Origin: Lentilitoribacter sp039986595
Lineage (GTDB): Bacteria; Pseudomonadota; Alphaproteobacteria; Rhizobiales; Rhizobiaceae
Direction: 5' to 3'
DNA length: 64,000 nt
NCBI GenBank assembly: GCA_039986595.1
Contig: JBDWQJ010000004.1
Coordinates: 372,001-436,000, forward strand
Part shown: positions 17,837 to 26,938 of the stretch, piece by piece
Numbering within the stretch: position 1 is the stretch's first letter
Layout: each line of letters begins with the position of its first letter
The notes under the pieces: model-generated
What the model was told of the DNA's origin: nothing
What the model saw: the letters and a program-made list of their open reading frames with translations, nothing else
The model's database searches: none
Made by a program: the position numbers and the translations under genes

Positions 17837-18532
17837 GTGAAAAAGTTCAGTATCATAATTTTTATTCTGCTTTTGGTATTTTTACTGCCGAAACTATACG
17901 CCTTTGTGCGCGCTGAAAGTGCGCACAAACTGGCTGAACAAGAAATTTTTATCACGATTGAAAAAGGTGCGAATATTCTTGATTTGAGCGAATTTAAGTA
18001 TCTCAGATCAATCCCCGAAAGCGCCTTACAAATTAAGAATCTGCGCCGATTAAATATTAGTGGCACCAGAATAGATAATGTCGATAAAATCTTGGCTTTT
18101 ACAGATTTAGAGCATCTCAGCTTGCGGCAAACACGCATTCACGACATCTCGGCGTTATCTCAAAATAAGGCATTGATATCCTTAGACATTGGCGCGACAC
18201 GCGTGTTTGATTTGTCTTCATTACCAAGGTTTATCAATTTAAATCGTTTACAAATGGATAGAACATTTATTCAATCTTTGTGCCCATTAAATAACGTTGA
18301 AAATCTTGATTGGCTAAACCTTTATAGTAGCTATGCGGCAGATGGATCTCAGGGCTGTTTTAAAGACTTGGAAAGAAATGTAGACGAAGTTGGTGGCGGT
18401 AATTCGTATCGTCAAAATTACATACCCGGGAAACCATACTTAGCGCGCGTTGGGTTGAATCGCTTTTTGGAAACTTATGAATGGAAAACCATTTTCAATG
18501 CCATTCAATCACGCAAGCGCGAAGATGGTTAA
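17837..18532 (+). CDS. Membrane-anchored leucine-rich-repeat protein
   Basis: A 231-residue protein starting at GTG 17837, six bases after the peptidase stop. Residues 1-23 are a signal-anchor (KKFSIIIFILLLVFLLPKLY). Residues about 50-145 form four to five short leucine-rich repeats of internalin-like spacing: LRRLNISGTRIDNV, LEHLSLRQTRIHDI, LISLDIGATRVFDL, LNRLQMDRTFIQSL, LDWLNLYSS. Two Cys lie after the repeats (SLCPL, QGCFK). Such repeats normally bind other proteins. Function is unknown; the position between a peptidase and a penicillin-binding protein suggests the cell envelope. Confidence 0.8.
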   Translation: MKKFSIIIFILLLVFLLPKLYAFVRAESAHKLAEQEIFITIEKGANILDLSEFKYLRSIPESALQIKNLRRLNISGTRIDNVDKILAFTDLEHLSLRQTRIHDISALSQNKALISLDIGATRVFDLSSLPRFINLNRLQMDRTFIQSLCPLNNVENLDWLNLYSSYAADGSQGCFKDLERNVDEVGGGNSYRQNYIPGKPYLARVGLNRFLETYEWKTIFNAIQSRKREDG

Positions 18533-18613
18533 CTCAAAGCTTAACCTCCCCTTAAAAACAATCGTCTAAATTGGTGTAAATTGTAATGCGTATTGACGGT
18601 AAATTGCGAAGCT

Positions 18614-20854
18614 ATGGCCACTAAGAAAAAAGCAAAAACACGGGTAGAGCCCAGCTTTCAGTCGAAAAACTCGGCAAAATCAACGTCTAAAAAAGGTAGC
18701 AAGACAAAGTCTGCGCCAAAATCAGCCCAAAATTCACAAAGTAGAACAAACAAAAAATCGCGCGCTGGGACAAAAAGACGTCAGTCAAAATCTGCACGTG
18801 GCAATTCAAAAAACCAGAGTTTGCTCATACGTTTCATCAAAACATCTTTTTATTGGTGTTTTGTCTTGGGGATTTGGGGTGCCATTGGCGTTGGCAGTAT
18901 TTTTGCATTTTACGGTGCAAAAATGCCGAGCGCTAAAACCTGGGATGTGCCGCAACGCCCGCCAAATGTCCAGATTATGTCCTATGATGGTCAGGTGATC
19001 GCCAATCGAGGTATTACCGGTGGTCAGGCGCTGTTTTTGAGCGACATGTCCCCTTACATCCCGCAAGCTGTCATTGCGATTGAAGATCGTCGTTTTTACA
19101 GCCATTTTGGTATTGATCCAATCGGTCTTGCACGAGCAATGTATTCAAATCTAGTTGCTGGGCGCACCGTGCAAGGCGGTTCAACGCTCACCCAGCAGCT
19201 TGCAAAAAACCTGTTCTTATCACCCGATCGTACCCTTGAACGAAAAGTTCAGGAGGTTTTGCTCGCCTTTTGGCTTGAGCATAATTTTACCAAAGATCAG
19301 ATTTTGGAAATGTATCTCAACAGAGTTTATTTTGGATCTGGTGCATATGGGGTTGAAGCTGCGTCGCGGCGTTATTTTCAAAAGCCTGCGCGTGAGGTTA
19401 ATTTAGCTGAAGCTGCGTTAATTGCCGGGCTTTTAAAAGCCCCATCACGGCTTTCTCCCGCTCGTAATCCGGATTTAGCCGAAGCACGCGGTCAAGTGGT
19501 GTTGGGTGCGATGCGCCGCGCTGGGTTTATCGATGACGGGGAAGCGACAACCGCTCTTACTCAGCCGCAAACACGCGCAAAAAGCTACTGGACAGGATCT
19601 GAAAACTTTGCTGCGGATCGAGTTATGGACGACCTTAAAGCGTTAATCGGTGATGTAAAAGAAGATCTGATCATCGAAACGACGCTTGATTTCAATTTAC
19701 AAAAACAAGCTGAACGGGTCTTGCGCAACACGCTCGAGAAGAACAGCGAAAAATTCAACGTAAAAGAAGGTGCAATTGTTGCGATTGATGCTGGTGGTGC
19801 AATACAAGTTCTCATCGGTGGGCGGAATTATGCGACCAGCCAGTTTGATCGGGCAAGTGAAGCTCTGCGCCAACCAGGTTCTGCGTTTAAACCGTTTGTC
19901 TATACGGCTGCACTTGAACAAGGCGAAACGCCAAATTCCATCCGCAATGATGCGCCGGTTAAAATTGGCAAATGGACGCCGCAAAATTATGACGAGAAAT
20001 TTCGCGGTCCCGTAACGCTGAATGAAGCTTTATCAAAATCACTTAACACCATTGCAGCGCAACTCGTCGTACAAGTGGGCCCGCGCAATGTCGCAAAAAC
20101 CGCAAAACGTATGGGTATTGAAGCTAAGCTTAACCCAAACGCATCCATCGCACTTGGTACATCAGAAGTAACGCTGCTTGAACTGACCTCTTCATATGCG
20201 CCATTTATGAATGGTGGATTTAAAGCGACGCCGCATATTATCAAGCGGATTTCAACAACCGATGGGCAATTGCTGTTTGAAAATGTCTTTGATCATCCAC
20301 CGCGCGTATTGGCTCCACATATTGCCAACCAAATGAACGCGATGCTGACAAGCGTTGTGGCAAATGGAACAGGACGAAATGCACAACTTCCAAATTGGCA
20401 AGTTGCCGGTAAAACCGGAACCAGCCAATCGTTCCGTGATGCGTTGTTTGTTGGATATACCGCAAATTTGACCGCCGGGGTTTGGCTTGGAAATGATGAT
20501 GGTAAATCCACTAAGAAAGTAACTGGTGGCGGACTACCTGCCAAAATTTGGCAAGCCGTTATGTCCCATGCACATGAGGGAATGTCTGTGGCTACATTGC
20601 CACGCGTGACAGCGCCTGCGCCCATATTTAACGATCCTAGCGCAAATATTAATGAGCTGACAGATCGATTAGCACCACTGCCTTCATCCGAATCAACAAG
20701 CTCGATCCCAATTCCGGTATCAAGAGAAGCATTTGACCGGGGTGATTCTGCTGCCCAGAACCGTTTTATACCAGCAAAAGGGCTTACTGGTTCTTCTCAA
20801 AATGCCAATTCAAAACAACCAAATTCCATTTTGGACGTGATATTAGGCCGTTAA
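18614..20854 (+). CDS. Class A penicillin-binding protein (PBP1a family)
   Basis: Bifunctional peptidoglycan synthase. Residues 1-65 are an unusually Lys/Ser/Arg-rich cytoplasmic tail; the membrane anchor is about 78-100. The GT51 glycosyltransferase has EDRRFYSHFGID at 157-168, GGSTLTQQLAKNL and KVQEVLLAFWLE. The transpeptidase has SAFK (Ser423), SLN (476-478) and KTGTS (Lys600), all intact. A disordered Ser/Pro/Asn tail ends the protein. I chose ATG 18614 (MATKKKAK) over the in-frame TTG 18593. The 747-residue length fits alphaproteobacterial PBP1a-type enzymes. It stands alone in the plus direction before the dnaK leader. Confidence 0.94.
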   Translation: MATKKKAKTRVEPSFQSKNSAKSTSKKGSKTKSAPKSAQNSQSRTNKKSRAGTKRRQSKSARGNSKNQSLLIRFIKTSFYWCFVLGIWGAIGVGSIFAFYGAKMPSAKTWDVPQRPPNVQIMSYDGQVIANRGITGGQALFLSDMSPYIPQAVIAIEDRRFYSHFGIDPIGLARAMYSNLVAGRTVQGGSTLTQQLAKNLFLSPDRTLERKVQEVLLAFWLEHNFTKDQILEMYLNRVYFGSGAYGVEAASRRYFQKPAREVNLAEAALIAGLLKAPSRLSPARNPDLAEARGQVVLGAMRRAGFIDDGEATTALTQPQTRAKSYWTGSENFAADRVMDDLKALIGDVKEDLIIETTLDFNLQKQAERVLRNTLEKNSEKFNVKEGAIVAIDAGGAIQVLIGGRNYATSQFDRASEALRQPGSAFKPFVYTAALEQGETPNSIRNDAPVKIGKWTPQNYDEKFRGPVTLNEALSKSLNTIAAQLVVQVGPRNVAKTAKRMGIEAKLNPNASIALGTSEVTLLELTSSYAPFMNGGFKATPHIIKRISTTDGQLLFENVFDHPPRVLAPHIANQMNAMLTSVVANGTGRNAQLPNWQVAGKTGTSQSFRDALFVGYTANLTAGVWLGNDDGKSTKKVTGGGLPAKIWQAVMSHAHEGMSVATLPRVTAPAPIFNDPSANINELTDRLAPLPSSESTSSIPIPVSREAFDRGDSAAQNRFIPAKGLTGSSQNANSKQPNSILDVILGR

Positions 20855-20900
20855 GCTGTAAAAAACTGACAATCGATGTGAAAAAGATGCGTTATAATGC

Positions 20901-20930
20901 CTTGCAGTCTGACGCAAGCCTTCTTATATA
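20901..20930 (+). promoter_or_regulatory. Heat-shock (RpoH)-type promoter candidate for dnaK
   Basis: CTTGCAG at 20901-20907 and CCTTCTTATATA at 20919-20930 match the RpoH pattern of a CTTG -35 box and a C-rich, TATAT-containing -10 box, with 20 nt between CTTG and TATATA. It sits about 160 nt upstream of dnaK, a classic RpoH target. Spacing and match were judged by eye. A separate TATAAT lies at 20893-20898 without a convincing -35. Confidence 0.55.
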
Positions 20931-21088
20931 GGCCGCAGACGTCGGGGGTTACCACCGTATGCCATGGAAGGGCCTTTGACTAACAAACCCGCAATTCGCG
21001 GATAATCAGTATATTGTGTCCCGTTAGGGGCTGCTTTTGGAATGCGGAAATCGGTTCCAGCAGCTTGCTTTTAGGAGAAAGATGAAAA
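20931..21088 (+). promoter_or_regulatory. Long structured dnaK leader
   Basis: If transcription starts after the RpoH-like box, dnaK has a leader of about 150 nt. It contains a stem, GCTGCT (21030-21035) with AGCAGC (21059-21064), continued by GGAA/TTCC after a TTT bulge. This ends 8 nt before the AGGAG Shine-Dalgarno (21073-21077). A hairpin next to the ribosome site of a heat-shock gene could be a thermosensor or a stability element; neither is shown. A 9-codon ORF (ATG 21082) overlaps the dnaK start out of frame. Confidence 0.35.
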
Positions 21089-23026
21089 ATGGCGAAAGTA
21101 ATTGGAATTGACTTAGGAACGACAAACTCCTGTGTCGCGGTAATGGATGGCGGAGACGCTAAAGTTATCGAAAATGCGGAAGGCGCACGTACAACACCTT
21201 CAATGGTTGCATTTTCTGATGATGGCGAACGTCTTGTTGGTCAACCTGCAAAACGTCAGGCTGTTACAAATCCAACAGATACTCTGTTTGCTGTAAAACG
21301 TTTGATCGGCCGTCGCTTCGACGACGCTATGGTCAAAAAAGATAAAGACCTTGTGCCTTACGAAATCGTAAAAGGTGACAATGGCGATGCTTGGGTGAAA
21401 GCGTCTGGTAAAGATTATTCCCCAGCACAGGTTTCTGCGATGATTTTGCAGAAGATGAAAGAAACTGCTGAAGCTTATTTGGGCGAAAGCGTCCAACAGG
21501 CTGTAATTACAGTTCCTGCATACTTTAATGATGCACAACGTCAGGCAACAAAAGACGCCGGTAAAATTTCTGGTCTTGAAGTTCTTCGTATCATCAACGA
21601 ACCAACAGCCGCAGCGCTTGCATATGGTCTTGATAAAAAAGACGGTAAGACAATTGCCGTATACGATTTAGGTGGTGGTACATTTGATGTGTCCGTGCTT
21701 GAAATCGGCGACGGTGTGTTTGAAGTGAAATCAACCAATGGTGATACATTCTTGGGTGGTGAAGACTTTGACATGCGTTTGGTTCAGTATCTTGCTGACG
21801 AATTCAAAAAAGAACAAGGCGTTGACCTTAAGGGCGACAAACTTGCACTACAGCGCCTAAAAGAAGCTGCTGAAAAAGCAAAAATTGAATTGTCATCTGC
21901 ATCTCAGACTGAGATCAACCTTCCGTTCATCACAGCTGATGCGTCTGGTCCTAAACACTTGACTATGAAAATGTCTCGCTCAAAACTTGAGAGCTTGGTT
22001 GATGATTTTGTTCAGCGCACAATTGGACCATGTAAGGCAGCTTTGAAAGATGCTGGTCTTACTGCCGGTGAAATTGATGAAGTTGTTCTGGTTGGCGGCA
22101 TGACACGTATGCCGAAAATCCAAGAAGTTGTGAAACAGTTCTTTGGTAAAGAGCCTCATAAAGGTGTGAACCCTGATGAAGTTGTTGCCATGGGTGCTGC
22201 TATTCAGGGCGGTGTTTTGCAAGGTGATGTGAAAGACGTTCTTCTTCTTGACGTGACACCATTATCATTGGGTATTGAAACATTGGGCGGCGTATTCACA
22301 CGTTTGATCGACCGCAACACAACAATCCCAACAAAGAAAAGCCAAGTTTTCTCAACAGCTGAAGATAACCAAAATGCTGTGACCATTCGTGTTTCACAAG
22401 GTGAGCGTGAAATGGCTGCTGACAACAAAAATCTTGGTCAGTTTGATCTTGTTGGTCTTCCCCCGGCACCACGTGGCATTCCGCAAATTGAAGTGACTTT
22501 TGATATTGATGCGAACGGTATTGTCAACGTGTCTGCGAAAGACAAAGGCACAGGCAAAGAACAGCAAATTCGCATTCAAGCGGATGGTGGTTTGTCAGAT
22601 GATGATATTGAAACAATGATCAAAGAAGCTGAAAACAATGCTGAAGCTGATAAGAAGCGTCGTGAAGCTGTTGAAGCTAAAAACAACGCTGAAAGCTTGA
22701 TTGTATCTTCTGAGAAGTCACTTGCAGATTACGGTGATAAGGTTTCAGAAGAAGATCGTGCTGCGATTTCTGACGCCATTGAAGGCCTTAAAGAAGCAAT
22801 CTCAACCGAAGAGCCAGATGGTGATTTGATTGGTGAGAAAACTCAGGCTCTCATGGATGCGTCTATGAAACTAGGTCAGGCCATGTACGAAGCTCAGCAA
22901 GCTGAAGAGCAAGCTGCAGCAGAAGCTGATGCTGCAGGACATGCCGCTGCTGAAGACGATAATGTTGTTGATGCTGACTTCGAAGAAGTCAACGATGGCG
23001 ACGACGACGATAAAAAATCGGCGTAA
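21089..23026 (+). CDS. dnaK: Chaperone DnaK (Hsp70)
   Basis: ATP-dependent Hsp70 chaperone working with DnaJ and GrpE. The 645 residues carry all signatures: IGIDLGTTNSCVAVMDGG at the N-terminus, YDLGGGTFDVSVLEIGDG (about 195), and VVLVGGMTRMPKIQ (about 335). The substrate-binding domain begins near DVTPLSLGIETLGGVFT. The C-terminal lid ends in an acidic tail (EEVNDGDDDDKKSA). It starts at ATG 21089 after AGGAG; codon use is strongly biased as expected of an abundant protein. dnaJ follows in the same direction. grpE is not in this window. Confidence 0.99.
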   Translation: MAKVIGIDLGTTNSCVAVMDGGDAKVIENAEGARTTPSMVAFSDDGERLVGQPAKRQAVTNPTDTLFAVKRLIGRRFDDAMVKKDKDLVPYEIVKGDNGDAWVKASGKDYSPAQVSAMILQKMKETAEAYLGESVQQAVITVPAYFNDAQRQATKDAGKISGLEVLRIINEPTAAALAYGLDKKDGKTIAVYDLGGGTFDVSVLEIGDGVFEVKSTNGDTFLGGEDFDMRLVQYLADEFKKEQGVDLKGDKLALQRLKEAAEKAKIELSSASQTEINLPFITADASGPKHLTMKMSRSKLESLVDDFVQRTIGPCKAALKDAGLTAGEIDEVVLVGGMTRMPKIQEVVKQFFGKEPHKGVNPDEVVAMGAAIQGGVLQGDVKDVLLLDVTPLSLGIETLGGVFTRLIDRNTTIPTKKSQVFSTAEDNQNAVTIRVSQGEREMAADNKNLGQFDLVGLPPAPRGIPQIEVTFDIDANGIVNVSAKDKGTGKEQQIRIQADGGLSDDDIETMIKEAENNAEADKKRREAVEAKNNAESLIVSSEKSLADYGDKVSEEDRAAISDAIEGLKEAISTEEPDGDLIGEKTQALMDASMKLGQAMYEAQQAEEQAAAEADAAGHAAAEDDNVVDADFEEVNDGDDDDKKSA

Positions 23027-23043
23027 TTTCAGTAAAAGTCTGT

Positions 23044-23062
23044 TGGCGGAATTGGTCCGCCA
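23044..23062 (+). other. Intergenic hairpin between dnaK and dnaJ
   Basis: TGGCGGA-ATTGG-TCCGCCA is a perfect 7-bp stem with a 5-nt loop in the 63-bp gap, starting 18 bp after the dnaK stop. No T-run follows, so it is more likely an mRNA-stability or processing element that keeps dnaK message above dnaJ than a full terminator. Confidence 0.6.
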
Positions 23063-23089
23063 GCAGCTGACCTTACGGATATTTTGCAA

Positions 23090-24232
23090 ATGGCAAAAGC
23101 TGACTTCTACGAACTACTTGGCGTGTCTAAAGGCGCAGATGAGAAGGAACTGAAAAGTGCCTTCCGCAAGCTTGCGATGAAATACCATCCGGATAAAAAT
23201 CCAGATAATGCAGAAGCTGAGCAAAAGTTCAAAGAAATAAATGAAGCCTATGAGATGCTCAAGGACCCGCAAAAACGTGCGGCCTATGATCAATATGGTC
23301 ATGCAGCATTTGAACAAGGCGGTCCAGGTGGTGGCGCCGGTTTTGGCGGCGGTGGCGCAGGCGGTTTCCACGACATCTTCGAAGATATTTTCGGCGACAT
23401 GATGGGTGGTGGTCAACGCCAACGCAGATCATCAGGTGGTCGTGAACGTGGTGCCGATTTACGTTACAATATGGAAATTTCGCTGGAAGAAGCCTTTGAA
23501 GGCAAAACAGCGCAAATCCGTGTGCCAACATCTGTCTCGTGTGACACATGTTCAGGCTCTGGTGCAAAACCAGGCAGTTCACCAACCACGTGTTCGACAT
23601 GTGGTGGTATTGGACGTGTTCGTGCAGCGCAAGGCTTCTTTTCCGTTGAACGTACTTGCCCAACATGTCACGGCAATGGTCAGATGATTTCAGATCCTTG
23701 CACAAAATGCTCAGGACAAGGACGCGTTTCAGAAGAAAAATCTCTTTCTGTGAACATCCCAGCGGGGATTGAAGATGGCACGCGTATCCGCGTAGCTGGT
23801 GAAGGCGAAGCAGGTCAACGCGGCGGACCAACAGGTGATTTATATATCTTCTTATCCGTCAGACCGCATGAATTTTTCCAACGTGAGGGCGCTGATCTTT
23901 ATTGCATGGTGCCGATCTCAATGACAAAAGCTGCCCTTGGCGGCAAGTTTGAGGTCACAACACTAGATGGTTCAAAATCCCGAGTGACAGTGCCCGAAGG
24001 CACTCAATCTGGTAAGGAACTACGTATGCGCGGCAAAGGTATGCCTGTCATGCGCTCAAGCCAAAAAGGCGATTTATACATCAGGATTGCGGTTGAAACA
24101 CCACAACACCTGAGCCGTAGGCAGAAAGAATTGCTGGAAGAGTTCCAGGAGATTTCATCGAACGAAAACAACCCAGAATCATCTGGTTTCTTTTCCAAGA
24201 TGAAAGGCTTTTTTGACACACTAAGCGATTGA
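23090..24232 (+). CDS. dnaJ: Chaperone DnaJ (Hsp40)
   Basis: Co-chaperone that delivers substrates to DnaK and stimulates its ATPase. The J domain carries the HPD motif in YHPDKNPDN (about residue 33). A Gly/Phe-rich linker (about 75-110) follows. The zinc region has four CxxCxGxG repeats: CDTCSGSG, CSTCGGIG, CPTCHGNG, CTKCSGQG. The C-terminal substrate domain is complete. I chose ATG 23090 (MAKADFYELL) rather than TTG two codons earlier, giving 380 residues. It is 63 bp downstream of dnaK in one heat-shock operon. Confidence 0.98.
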   Translation: MAKADFYELLGVSKGADEKELKSAFRKLAMKYHPDKNPDNAEAEQKFKEINEAYEMLKDPQKRAAYDQYGHAAFEQGGPGGGAGFGGGGAGGFHDIFEDIFGDMMGGGQRQRRSSGGRERGADLRYNMEISLEEAFEGKTAQIRVPTSVSCDTCSGSGAKPGSSPTTCSTCGGIGRVRAAQGFFSVERTCPTCHGNGQMISDPCTKCSGQGRVSEEKSLSVNIPAGIEDGTRIRVAGEGEAGQRGGPTGDLYIFLSVRPHEFFQREGADLYCMVPISMTKAALGGKFEVTTLDGSKSRVTVPEGTQSGKELRMRGKGMPVMRSSQKGDLYIRIAVETPQHLSRRQKELLEEFQEISSNENNPESSGFFSKMKGFFDTLSD

Positions 24233-24400
24233 TTTAGGGATATTTGACAGGTTTTTACCAACTTGGACTTGTTTTTGCCCTCATTACGCGTCACTTAGTT
24301 TAGCCAGAAAAGACTTGAAACAAAGCCTCAATTGGAATCATATTAGCGATGATTAAAAAGGGTCGAATTGATTGTTTCATTGCGTAAAGGGGGACATGCG

Positions 24401-25012
24401 TTGCGTTTAGGTATCACCCAAAAACTGGTACAACGATTTGACGATGAGATCATATTCTTAAAAGGGATGATTTCGTCACCTGATACTGTGGGTTCTATCA
24501 TTCCAACATCACGTGTTACGGCACGATGCATGGCAGATCAAATTGATTTGAGCTCTAACTTACCTATTTTGGAACTAGGACCTGGCACAGGTGTTATCAC
24601 CAAAGCAATCCTGAACCGTGGCGTTGAAGCAAAAGACCTTTATTGCGTCGAGTATTCTGAAGAATTTACCCGCCGATTGAAGATTATGTTGCCTGACGTC
24701 AACATTATGAACGGTGACGCATTTGATCTTGATAATGTGTTAGGTGATATGCGCCAAGCTCAATTTGATACCATTATCACATCTATGCCACTTTTAAACT
24801 TTCCGATGATGGCGCGAAAACGCCTGATCAATGATTTGCTTAATCGCATGCCTGAAGGTCGCCCGATTGTGCTATTTTCTTATGGCGCGACGGCACCTGT
24901 GCCAACGGAAGGTGAAGATTTCGAAGTTAAAGCAATCCGCTGGGTGATACGTAATGTGCCACCGGCTCGCGTTTGGGCATATACGCGCAAATCCAAAACG
25001 TCACAGAGTTAA
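24401..25012 (+). CDS. pmtA: Phospholipid N-methyltransferase PmtA
   Basis: SAM-dependent enzyme methylating phosphatidylethanolamine towards phosphatidylcholine, typical of Rhizobiales. The SAM site is LELGPGTGVITKAIL (about residues 57-71); the N-terminus QKLVQRFDDEIIFLKGM and VGSIIPTSRVTARCMA match the rhizobial Pmt type. I prefer the TTG start at 24401: AAAGGGGGA lies 6 nt upstream (24386-24394) and the protein then begins like its relatives. The frame is also open back to TTG 24368. It lies about 170 bp after dnaJ. Confidence 0.88.
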   Translation: MRLGITQKLVQRFDDEIIFLKGMISSPDTVGSIIPTSRVTARCMADQIDLSSNLPILELGPGTGVITKAILNRGVEAKDLYCVEYSEEFTRRLKIMLPDVNIMNGDAFDLDNVLGDMRQAQFDTIITSMPLLNFPMMARKRLINDLLNRMPEGRPIVLFSYGATAPVPTEGEDFEVKAIRWVIRNVPPARVWAYTRKSKTSQS

Positions 25013-25034
25013 TCTCTCTATTTAAGGCTCCGAA

Positions 25035-25607
25035 ATGGCAAAATTTCTCGTAATTCCGGGGTCTAATCGATCTGGTTCACATAACGTCAAATTAGCCGCG
25101 GCCGCTGCAAAAGAACTTGCGCTTTTGGGTGCAGATGTTACGCGTATTTCCTTAATAGATTATCCATTGCCAATTTATGATAACGATTTAAAATCAAATG
25201 AAGGCATCGATAAAAACGCGTTGAAACTTGCCGAGATGATTTCGGTGCATGATGGCATTTTCATTGCAAGCCCTGAATATAATGGCTCGATATCACCATT
25301 GTTAAAAAACACCATTGATTGGATCTCGATCATCCGCAAGAAGGATGACAAACCTTGGGCGCCACTTAAGGGCAAAGTGATAGGGCTAGGTGCTGCATCA
25401 CCGGGTAATCTTGGCGGCGTTCGCGGGTTAAATCATCTAAGAGATGTTTTGGTGAGCATTGGATGCCAGGTTATATCTGAACAAACACTTGTGCCGACTG
25501 CAGGCAAAGCATTTGGCGAGGATGGCACATTGATTGCTGAACGCGCGATCAAATCGCTGAGTAATTCATGCCAATCACTTCACCGCGTTAGCCAAATACT
25601 CAGCTAG
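25035..25607 (+). CDS. NADPH-dependent FMN reductase / quinone reductase family protein
   Basis: A 190-residue flavodoxin-fold oxidoreductase. The FMN phosphate loop is IPGSNRSGSHN near the start; SPEYNGSISPLLKNTIDWIS (about 77-96) is the family signature, and GLGAASPGNLGGVRGLNHLRD follows. Members reduce FMN, quinones or azo/chromate compounds with NADPH and often protect against oxidative stress. It follows pmtA by 22 bp in the same direction and is probably cotranscribed. The true electron acceptor is unknown. Confidence 0.9.
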   Translation: MAKFLVIPGSNRSGSHNVKLAAAAAKELALLGADVTRISLIDYPLPIYDNDLKSNEGIDKNALKLAEMISVHDGIFIASPEYNGSISPLLKNTIDWISIIRKKDDKPWAPLKGKVIGLGAASPGNLGGVRGLNHLRDVLVSIGCQVISEQTLVPTAGKAFGEDGTLIAERAIKSLSNSCQSLHRVSQILS

Positions 25608-25754
25608 TTAAGTTTCGCTCATGTGAGCAACAATTTGGCAATGACAAAGGTTGCGATAAAGTTCGTTGATTATATTGACTTGTATCTTGCGATTTACCCA
25701 ATAGACTGCGATAGCTCATAAAACGTATCGTTCTTGACGCTTTGAGGTTTATAA

Positions 25755-26456
25755 ATGTCAGCTATTCACCCCATGAGAGACCAACTTATAATCGCACTGG
25801 ATGTGCCAAGCGTAGATGATGCAAGAGCTATCGTCGATGAAGTTGGAGACAGCGGAAGTTATTATAAAATTGGTCATCAACTTGGCTTTGCGGGTGGTCT
25901 GTCTTTTGCCTCTGAACTCATTCGCGATGGCAAGAAAATATTCCTGGACATGAAGCTGTTGGATATTGATAACACCGTTGCAAAAGGTGTTGAGAGCATT
26001 GCAAAAATGGGTGTTTCCATGCTCACCATACACGCCTATCCCAAAGCTATGCGCGCAGCTGTTGCAGCGGCAGAAGGATCAGATCTAACGCTTTTGGGGG
26101 TCACAGTTTTAACCTCAATGGATGGTGATGACTTGATTGAAGCGGGATATGCATCTTCAAGCCCAGCTGATCTTGTACAAATCCGAGCCAAACAAGCATT
26201 CGATGCCGGAATGGGCGGAGTTGTATGTTCTGCGCAAGAAGCGAAAATCGTTCGTAAGATCATTGGACCTGATATGGCAATTGTCACACCCGGTATTCGG
26301 CCTCAGGGCGCGGATGTTGGTGACCAGAAACGCGTCATGACGCCAAAAGATGCTATGCAAGCGGGCTCGTCGCACCTTGTTGTTGGGCGTCCAATTACGG
26401 CCGCTCGCGATAAAAAACATGCAACAGATCAAATCTTAGCACAAATGAGCGCCTAG
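25755..26456 (+). CDS. pyrF: Orotidine 5'-phosphate decarboxylase
   Basis: Last step of UMP synthesis. The 233-residue TIM-barrel protein has IIALDVPSVDDA at the N-terminus (Asp ligand), the catalytic FLDMKLLDIDNTV (D-K-x-x-D) about residue 59, and the phosphate-binding VTPGIRPQGADVGDQKRV near residue 180 plus HLVVGRPIT. All key residues are intact. The start ATG 25755 follows a 147-bp gap after the FMN reductase. The DUF1330 gene starts 23 bp after its stop, so the two may be cotranscribed. Confidence 0.97.
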   Translation: MSAIHPMRDQLIIALDVPSVDDARAIVDEVGDSGSYYKIGHQLGFAGGLSFASELIRDGKKIFLDMKLLDIDNTVAKGVESIAKMGVSMLTIHAYPKAMRAAVAAAEGSDLTLLGVTVLTSMDGDDLIEAGYASSSPADLVQIRAKQAFDAGMGGVVCSAQEAKIVRKIIGPDMAIVTPGIRPQGADVGDQKRVMTPKDAMQAGSSHLVVGRPITAARDKKHATDQILAQMSA

Positions 26457-26479
26457 AATATTTTTTGGAGGAGAAATTT

Positions 26480-26785
26480 ATGTCACAAACACCTAAAGGT
26501 TATTGGATTGCGCGCGTTGACGCTCATGAGGGAAGCGCAGAACGCTATAAAGACTATGTCGCGACAGCAAAGCCTGCCTTTGAGGAATTTGGCGCAAAGT
26601 TTCTCGCTCGAGGTGGTGAAATTGATCGTGCAGAAGGTGTAAGTCGCGCACGAAACGTGATCATTGAATTCCCTTCATTAGAGGCTGCAAAAGCTTGTTA
26701 TTATTCAGCGCAATATCAAAAAGCTGCAGCGATCAGGCAAGAAATTGCCGATGGTGAAATCGTCCTTGTTGAAGGCGCTGTGTAA
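26480..26785 (+). CDS. DUF1330 family protein
   Basis: A 101-residue small ferredoxin-like-fold (dimeric alpha-beta barrel) protein. DUF1330 marks are GYWIARVDAHEGSAERYKDY at the start, AKFLARGGE in the middle and IIEFPSLEAAKACYYSAQYQ. Function of the family is not established. ATG 26480 has a perfect SD (GGAGGAG, 26467-26473), better than the TTG at 26465. It follows pyrF closely. A divergent paralogue sits at 55622, and the two share the RGG and EFP-LE core. Confidence 0.9.
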   Translation: MSQTPKGYWIARVDAHEGSAERYKDYVATAKPAFEEFGAKFLARGGEIDRAEGVSRARNVIIEFPSLEAAKACYYSAQYQKAAAIRQEIADGEIVLVEGAV

Positions 26786-26938
26786 TTCCGCACTTCCTTT
26801 TGGACAAAAGCTATAAATTTTACTGCGTAATTCAACAGGGTAATTGTCATTTGACCTTCACCTTAATGCCAAGTTTTGCTATGGCATGGGAATATAGTGC
26901 AGATTTTTGCATAAAGCCGTAAAGCTTGGAGAAATTAA

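Noticed and set aside
20866..20898. Sigma-70 promoter from CTGACA and TATAAT before dnaK
   Set aside because: The spacer is 21 bp, too long for a standard promoter; the RpoH-like pair downstream fits better.
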